Below, one piece after another: positions 59,983-64,000 of a stretch of 64,000 nt of DNA. Origin of the DNA: Planctobacterium marinum (GTDB taxonomy: Bacteria > Pseudomonadota > Gammaproteobacteria > Enterobacterales > Alteromonadaceae); the NCBI RefSeq assembly GCF_036322805.1, contig NZ_AP027272.1, positions 2,356,001 to 2,420,000 on the forward strand. Reading direction: 5' to 3'. Numbering within the stretch: position 1 is the stretch's first letter; every line of letters begins with the position of its first letter. A program made the translations under genes and the position numbers. Below the pieces are notes generated by a model. The model did not search any database and had not been told where the DNA came from. It saw only the letters and a program-made list of their open reading frames with translations.

Positions 59983-61398
59983 ATGAAAAAATATCAGCAG
60001 ATTGCGCAAGAATTAGAAGCGGCTATTACCAAAGGCGTTTATTGTCCGGGGGATAAGCTGCCTTCTATAAGGCGTTTGGCTGATGATTTAAAGGTGGCGA
60101 AAAATACAGTGATTGCCGCGCTATACCAGTTGGAATCGAAAAACCTGATAGAGGCGCAGCCTAAAAGTGGTTTTACCGTGTGCTCAGTTATTCATCCTAA
60201 TCCCCCGGAATCCCCTGAATTTGAGACAATTAGTCCTGCAATCGTCCAGACCCCAGAACTGTTGAGAGAGATTATCACCAAGGGAGCGGCTTTTGACATT
60301 AAGCCGGATGAAACGCCCGAACCAGAAAACCGTTTAATCAGCAAACTTTATCGTTTGATAAATAAAACGATGCGCAAAAACAGTGCCCGTAACGTTTCAT
60401 ACTATGATGAGCCAGAAGGCGCTGTAGTCCTGAGAGAGCAAATTGCCAGGCATTATAGTAAGGTTGGCGTATCGTTAAACCGCAATCAAATCGCCATATC
60501 CGGCGGTTGCCAACACGCCTTGTTCATGGCACTCATGGCCACCTGTAAGCCCGGGGATAATGTGGTCATCGAGTCGCCAGGCTTTTATGGTGTTATTCAG
60601 CTGCTTGATGAGCTTGGCTTAAATGCTATTGAAGTGCCCTGCCACAACATCTCAGGAATTGATGTAAATACGCTACAGCGTGTGGTTTCAGAATACGATG
60701 TTCGGGCTTGTGTGGTTACTCCTGCCTTCTCTACACCAACAGGGGCATGTATGCCAGATGAAGCCAAACAAACTCTGGCGCTGCTGGCAGAAGAATACGA
60801 CTTCGCCGTTATAGAGGATGATATTTACGGAGACTTAGGGTTTCACTTCAGACCAAAGCCGATTAAGCATTTTGATAATCATGAGCGGGTGATCCTATGC
60901 GGTTCCTTTTCAAAATCCTTGTCTCGTGAGCTTCGGGTGGGCTGGATTTCAGGAGCCAGGTGGCACAATGCTATCTGTCGCTTAAAATTGGTCACCCTGC
61001 TAGCTAGTAACTCATCAGTACAATTGGCTTTAGCAGAATTTATGGCCTCAGGCGATTATCAGCGCTATTTAAAACAACGAGTACAGCAGCTAGAGCAAAA
61101 CAGAAATGCACTGTTAAGCTACCTGCAAAATCAGGGGCCTGAGGAGATACAATATACTTCTCCGATTGGCGGGCTTTGTATCTGGGTGAAGCTACCTGCA
61201 CAATTGGACACCGTCTCTCTTTACCACAAGGCTTTAGAGCAAGGCATTGTATTAGCCCCCGGCGCACTGTTCACCTCCCACAATGACTTTTCCAATTACC
61301 TGCGCTTGAGTTTTTGTCATCCTTTAACAGAGAGTCGTGCTCAAGCGTTGAAAATCCTCATGCTATTAACTGAATTTGGAGCGTCAGTATCAGTGTGA
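59983..61398 (+). CDS. MocR-type regulator (GntR HTH fused to aminotransferase domain)
   Basis: 471 residues. GntR-type winged helix at ~1-70 (QQIAQELEAAITKGVYCPGDKLPSIRRLADDLKVAKNTVIAALYQL) and a fold-I aminotransferase domain from ~120. PLP-site residues: SISRxxG-equivalent VILCGSFSKSLSRELRVGW holds the expected Lys; the Asp/Tyr motif is FAVIEDDIYGDLGF. MocR proteins sense PLP-linked ligands and regulate the adjacent divergent gene. Here that is ccoG, which is unusual, so a distant target is likely. ATG 59983 is chosen because the upstream frame (from 59905) encodes a non-family leader that overlaps the repeat operator. Confidence 0.9.
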   Translation: MKKYQQIAQELEAAITKGVYCPGDKLPSIRRLADDLKVAKNTVIAALYQLESKNLIEAQPKSGFTVCSVIHPNPPESPEFETISPAIVQTPELLREIITKGAAFDIKPDETPEPENRLISKLYRLINKTMRKNSARNVSYYDEPEGAVVLREQIARHYSKVGVSLNRNQIAISGGCQHALFMALMATCKPGDNVVIESPGFYGVIQLLDELGLNAIEVPCHNISGIDVNTLQRVVSEYDVRACVVTPAFSTPTGACMPDEAKQTLALLAEEYDFAVIEDDIYGDLGFHFRPKPIKHFDNHERVILCGSFSKSLSRELRVGWISGARWHNAICRLKLVTLLASNSSVQLALAEFMASGDYQRYLKQRVQQLEQNRNALLSYLQNQGPEEIQYTSPIGGLCIWVKLPAQLDTVSLYHKALEQGIVLAPGALFTSHNDFSNYLRLSFCHPLTESRAQALKILMLLTEFGASVSV

Positions 61399-61486
61399 TC
61401 CTGTCACGTTGTCTTTGGAGTATATTATTATCTCTTAAGTAAGTTGTTATTAAATGAATTGAGTACAGCACCAAGAAGGCAAAACA

Positions 61487-62824
61487 ATGGCATTAAATAC
61501 AGCAGCACATCCTTATTTGTTACTGATTTTTTTACTAACCTTTTGTCCTGTCGAGAATACTTGGGCAAAACAAGAAGAGAGGCTTACTGCAGAAGACTCT
61601 GACCCTCGTGTCTTAAAGTGGATGATGGGTAGTCCACCACCTGAAGACAAACTGATAATGCAACCACAATCGAATTATTTTGGTTTCCCCAAGCTACGTT
61701 GGTCGGTGTGTCATATTCGGGAACTATTACCAACCAAACAAGTGAGCCGAGGGCTGGGCAATCCTCATCCCTTCAAGTATGAAATTGATCCGGGTATCGA
61801 TAGTATTCAATTCAGAACACCTAATGAAAACAAGGAGATGAGTTGGCGGGAATCACTTTCGGCGAATTACACCGATGGTATTTTAATCCTACATAGAGAT
61901 AAAGTAGTGTATGAAGAGTATTTCGGGTGTTTAAATGAACTCGGTAAACACGCTGCAATGTCGATGACAAAGTCTATAACAGGGTTGTTGGCAGAAATAC
62001 TTATTGCGGAAGGGAAGCTCGATGACACTAAACTGGTCTCTTCTGTTGTTCCGGAACTCACTGCAAGTGCCTTTGGAAGTGCTACTGTACGTCAGGTTAT
62101 GGATATGACTACAGCTCTAAATTATAGCGAGGACTACTCAAATCCAGAGGCGGATATCTGGAGGTATTCCAAAGCTGCAAGCCCCCTCCCCAAGAACATC
62201 GGCTATTCAGGGCCTGACGGATATTATCAATATCTTCAAACTGTTAATAAATCTGGTGAACATGGTCATGCTTTTGGTTATAAAACTATTAACACCGATG
62301 CCTTAGGCTGGATAATATCACGCATTAGTCAAAGATCGATTTCAGACCTACTATCAGAAAAGATTTGGAGAAGAATTGGGGCTGAACAAGATGCTTACAT
62401 GACGGTTGATGGGCGTGGTGTACCCTTTGCCGGAGGTGGACTAAGTGCAAGCTTACGGGATCTAGCCCGTCTTGGCCTCTTGATGCTTAACAAAGGGGTG
62501 ATTAATGGTGAAAGAATTTTTTCGGAGTCTGTCGTTGAGCAAATAATCAGAGGAGGAGACAAAGCAGCCTTTGCAAAAGCTGGTTACTCTTCGCTTAATG
62601 GTGGAAGTTATCGCAGTATGTGGTGGGTATTGCACAATAAACACAATGCCTACACCGCCAGAGGAGTCCATGGACAAACTATCTATATTGATCCCACAGC
62701 CGAGATGGTGATTGTGCGTTTTGCCTCATATCCTGAAGCAAAAAATGCGAACATTGACCCTACCTCATTGCCCGCTTATCAAGCCGTGGCAGAATATTTA
62801 TTGAATAAAGATGTTCAACAATAA
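61487..62824 (+). CDS. Secreted serine hydrolase (beta-lactamase class C / NylB-like)
   Basis: 445 residues with a signal peptide (LLLIFLLTFCPVENTWA). Serine beta-lactamase fold: SxxK motif in MSMTKSITGLLAEILIAEGKL (Ser ~163), YSE-like motif LNYSEDYSNPEAD, and RGVHGQTIYIDP in place of the KTG box. This pattern (SMTK and YSEDY) is close to the 6-aminohexanoate-dimer hydrolase NylB group, which cleaves amides and esters, so esterase/amidase activity is more likely than beta-lactam resistance. Periplasmic or secreted. It stands alone, with AAGGC upstream of the start. Confidence 0.85.
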   Translation: MALNTAAHPYLLLIFLLTFCPVENTWAKQEERLTAEDSDPRVLKWMMGSPPPEDKLIMQPQSNYFGFPKLRWSVCHIRELLPTKQVSRGLGNPHPFKYEIDPGIDSIQFRTPNENKEMSWRESLSANYTDGILILHRDKVVYEEYFGCLNELGKHAAMSMTKSITGLLAEILIAEGKLDDTKLVSSVVPELTASAFGSATVRQVMDMTTALNYSEDYSNPEADIWRYSKAASPLPKNIGYSGPDGYYQYLQTVNKSGEHGHAFGYKTINTDALGWIISRISQRSISDLLSEKIWRRIGAEQDAYMTVDGRGVPFAGGGLSASLRDLARLGLLMLNKGVINGERIFSESVVEQIIRGGDKAAFAKAGYSSLNGGSYRSMWWVLHNKHNAYTARGVHGQTIYIDPTAEMVIVRFASYPEAKNANIDPTSLPAYQAVAEYLLNKDVQQ

Positions 62825-62893
62825 CTCTAGAACTAATCGCATTACAGGTTAAGAATAATGACTCATTGTGGATGGGTGAAGAGGGTGTTTACA

Positions 62894-62937
62894 GGACCGA
62901 AGGTCCGGCCCTCTGAACGACTGGCCAACAGAGGGCC
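62894..62937. repeat. Tandem hairpins downstream of the serine hydrolase gene
   Basis: GGACC-GAA-GGTCC (62894-62906) directly followed by GGCCCTCTG-13 nt-CAGAGGGCC (62907-62937), a perfect 9-bp stem. No T-run follows. This may be a Rho-independent-like end, a processing signal or a small dispersed element. Confidence 0.8.
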
Positions 62938-63071
62938 AGGCTGGAAGCCCTTACCATGGATGGTTTAAACTACAGTGGTAAATTTCAGATATTACTGATT
63001 AAATCAAGGAAGTTGCAATCAATAGACAGAAATGAACGCTGAACCCCCAGTTACGCGGGTAGATCCGAAAA

Positions 63072-63158
63072 TGGTGCCCGGGGCCGGACTTGAACCGGCA
63101 CGATCTTACGATCGAGGGATTTTAAATCCCTTGTGTCTACCAATTTCACCACCCGGGC
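63072..63158 (-). tRNA. tRNA-Leu (anticodon UAA)
   Basis: 87 nt including encoded CCA. GCCCGGG acceptor pairs with CCCGGGC; long variable arm (class II); T-loop GGTTCAAGTC; anticodon loop TTTAAAA read on the minus strand gives UAA. Last gene of the tRNA set, downstream of tRNA-Cys. Confidence 0.96.
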
Positions 63159-63200
63159 TTAGGGGGTTAGTGCGATTGCACTATTGGATTTTCCAAATTA

Positions 63201-63274
63201 TGGAGGCGGGTCCCGGAGTCGAACCGAGGTCCACGGATTTGCAATCCGCTGCATAGCCACTCTGCCAACCCGCC
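63201..63274 (-). tRNA. tRNA-Cys (anticodon GCA)
   Basis: 74 nt with encoded CCA. Acceptor GGCGGGT / ACCCGCC; anticodon loop TTGCAAA; T-loop GGTTCGACTC. Middle gene of the Gly-Cys-Leu set. Confidence 0.97.
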
Positions 63275-63280
63275 AGCATT

Positions 63281-63356
63281 TGGAGCGGGAAACGAGATTC
63301 GAACTCGCGACCCCAACCTTGGCAAGGTTGTGCTCTACCAGCTGAGCTATTCCCGC
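63281..63356 (-). tRNA. tRNA-Gly (anticodon GCC)
   Basis: 76 nt with encoded CCA. Acceptor GCGGGAA / TTCCCGC; D-arm AGCTCAGCTGG; anticodon loop TTGCCAA; T-loop GAGTTCGAATC. First of the three tRNAs, just downstream of pgsA. Confidence 0.97.
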
Positions 63357-63524
63357 AAATACTTGCTACGTTTCAGGGATGTTTCAGTTGAGTGACAGCA
63401 CCTCAAAACGTGGAGCAGGATTTTACAGTTAAGGGCTCACCTGTCAACAGAAAAAATACCCTTTTTAAACTGAATGCCTGATTTTTGACTTATGTGCGTC
63501 ATTTTCAAACAAAATGCTGAAATA

Positions 63525-64000
63525 CTAAGCGTGACGTCTGATAGTTTTCCAGGCCGCCATCATGTATTGCGCCATTGAGTACACTGACAAAATTGTAGAA
63601 ATGTACAATAAAATATAACCAAGCGTTACCCAGTAAAAGATTTCCAGCTCTGAAAGCAGACCAATTAATGCCAACATTTGGGCTGTGGTTTTTGCTTTAC
63701 CCCAAAAAGACACTTTAACCGTGTCGGATTCACCGTGTTGTGCCATCCACTCTCTGAGCGCTGAGACGAATATTTCACGGGACATTAATAAAATAGCCGG
63801 GATAGTGATCCACAATGTATTGTAAGTATGGGTGATCATTAATAATGCGGCGGCCACTATGAGTTTGTCAGCAACCGGATCAAGGAAAGCACCAAAACTG
63901 GTGGTTTGCTGCAGTTTTCGGGCTAGATAGCCGTCAAACCAGTCGGTAATCGCAGCCAGCCAAAAGATAAAAGCACCGGCCAGATGTGCCCATTTCCAGT
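63525..64000 (-). CDS. pgsA: CDP-diacylglycerol-glycerol-3-phosphate 3-phosphatidyltransferase, partial (5' end outside window)
   Basis: The frame is open from the right edge to the stop at 63525 (158 residues; N-terminus missing). The CDP-alcohol phosphatidyltransferase signature is visible: DWFDGYLARKLQQTTSFGAFLDPVADK (D-x2-DG-x2-AR-x8-G-x3-D-x3-D), followed by membrane helices. PgsA makes phosphatidylglycerol phosphate, the first committed step to phosphatidylglycerol and cardiolipin, in the inner membrane. It is followed by tRNA-Gly, -Cys and -Leu on the same strand, the same order as E. coli pgsA-glyW-cysT-leuZ. An internal ATG at 63857 would lose the catalytic motif and is not the start. 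Confidence 0.94.
   Translation of the reverse strand, partial: WKWAHLAGAFIFWLAAITDWFDGYLARKLQQTTSFGAFLDPVADKLIVAAALLMITHTYNTLWITIPAILLMSREIFVSALREWMAQHGESDTVKVSFWGKAKTTAQMLALIGLLSELEIFYWVTLGYILLYISTILSVYSMAQYMMAAWKTIRRHA

Noticed and set aside
61487-62824. Antibiotic-resistance beta-lactamase
   Set aside because: The SMTK and YSEDY motifs and lack of a KTG box point to the NylB-like esterase/amidase group; no resistance context.
62894-62937. Riboswitch or T-box upstream of the tRNA genes
   Set aside because: The tRNA genes and pgsA read the other way, the plus strand has no downstream gene, and only simple hairpins are visible.
63032-63256. Plus-strand frame over the tRNA cluster
   Set aside because: It runs antisense through tRNA-Leu and tRNA-Cys; the tRNA cloverleafs account for the sequence.
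63525-63857. A complete 110-residue pgsA beginning at ATG 63857
   Set aside because: The catalytic CDP-alcohol motif lies upstream in the same open frame, so the gene continues past the window edge.

Overview
The window comes from a free-living, probably marine gammaproteobacterium of the Alteromonadales (Alteromonadaceae-like; genus not resolved). Support for this is the roughly 43-45% GC look, the RlmA-YceH pair, the pgsA-tRNA-Gly-tRNA-Cys-tRNA-Leu order also found in E. coli, CcoG, large TonB-dependent receptors, LytS/LytTR signalling and many secreted proteins. Most of it is chromosomal housekeeping and accessory genes. One insertion sequence is present. I see no CRISPR array, no rRNA and no complete prophage.

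Layout. 1-5.8 kb: a sigma-54 activator cut by the left edge, a peroxiredoxin-like protein, a secreted endonuclease/phosphatase-fold protein, then rlmA-yceH and a small third gene with overlapping ends. 5.8-11.5 kb: a small HTH protein, a secreted di-haem peroxidase with a 21-bp tandem repeat, a YqhD-like aldehyde reductase divergent from its likely AraC-type regulator, and a DinB-fold protein. 11.5-19.8 kb: a class IV aminotransferase coupled to a sulfotransferase, several unknown small proteins (one frameshifted), galM, a berberine-bridge-type FAD oxidase, an orphan miniature VgrG/gpD-like protein and a MarC protein. 19.8-26.0 kb: a minus-strand cluster of three large secreted proteins combining CBM2, PKD, YceI, cytochrome c and DUF1592/DUF1552 modules. 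This looks like a polysaccharide-bound redox system. An intact IS3-family element (26043-27346) lies exactly against the start codon of its first gene. 27.3-33.4 kb: a MatP-like DNA-binding protein behind a perfect 13-bp inverted repeat, a chemotaxis receptor, gpmA, a RimK fused to an RCK_C domain, and a PPK2. 33.5-39 kb: a TonB-dependent receptor divergent from a LytS/LytTR two-component pair. 39-45.8 kb: two paralogous secreted proteins flanking an inner-membrane-anchored protein, a lipoprotein, a periplasmic binding protein, a TetR regulator, an EF-hand protein and an HD-domain protein. 46-55.7 kb: a 1684-residue kinase-ATPase-GAF-GGDEF protein, a TonB receptor broken at a G9 tract, and a lipoxygenase with all five predicted iron ligands. 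55.7-64 kb: a binding protein, a SRPBCC protein, an MscS channel, ccoG divergent from a MocR regulator, a NylB-like serine hydrolase, three tRNAs and the 3' part of pgsA.

The strongest candidates for new biology are: the CBM2/YceI/cytochrome/DUF1592 cluster together with the IS that replaced its leader; the G9 tract in the TonB receptor next to the lipoxygenase; the MatP-like protein whose upstream palindrome carries matS-like half-sites; and the free-standing mini-VgrG. Everything here was read by eye from the sequence; no database or structure search was run.
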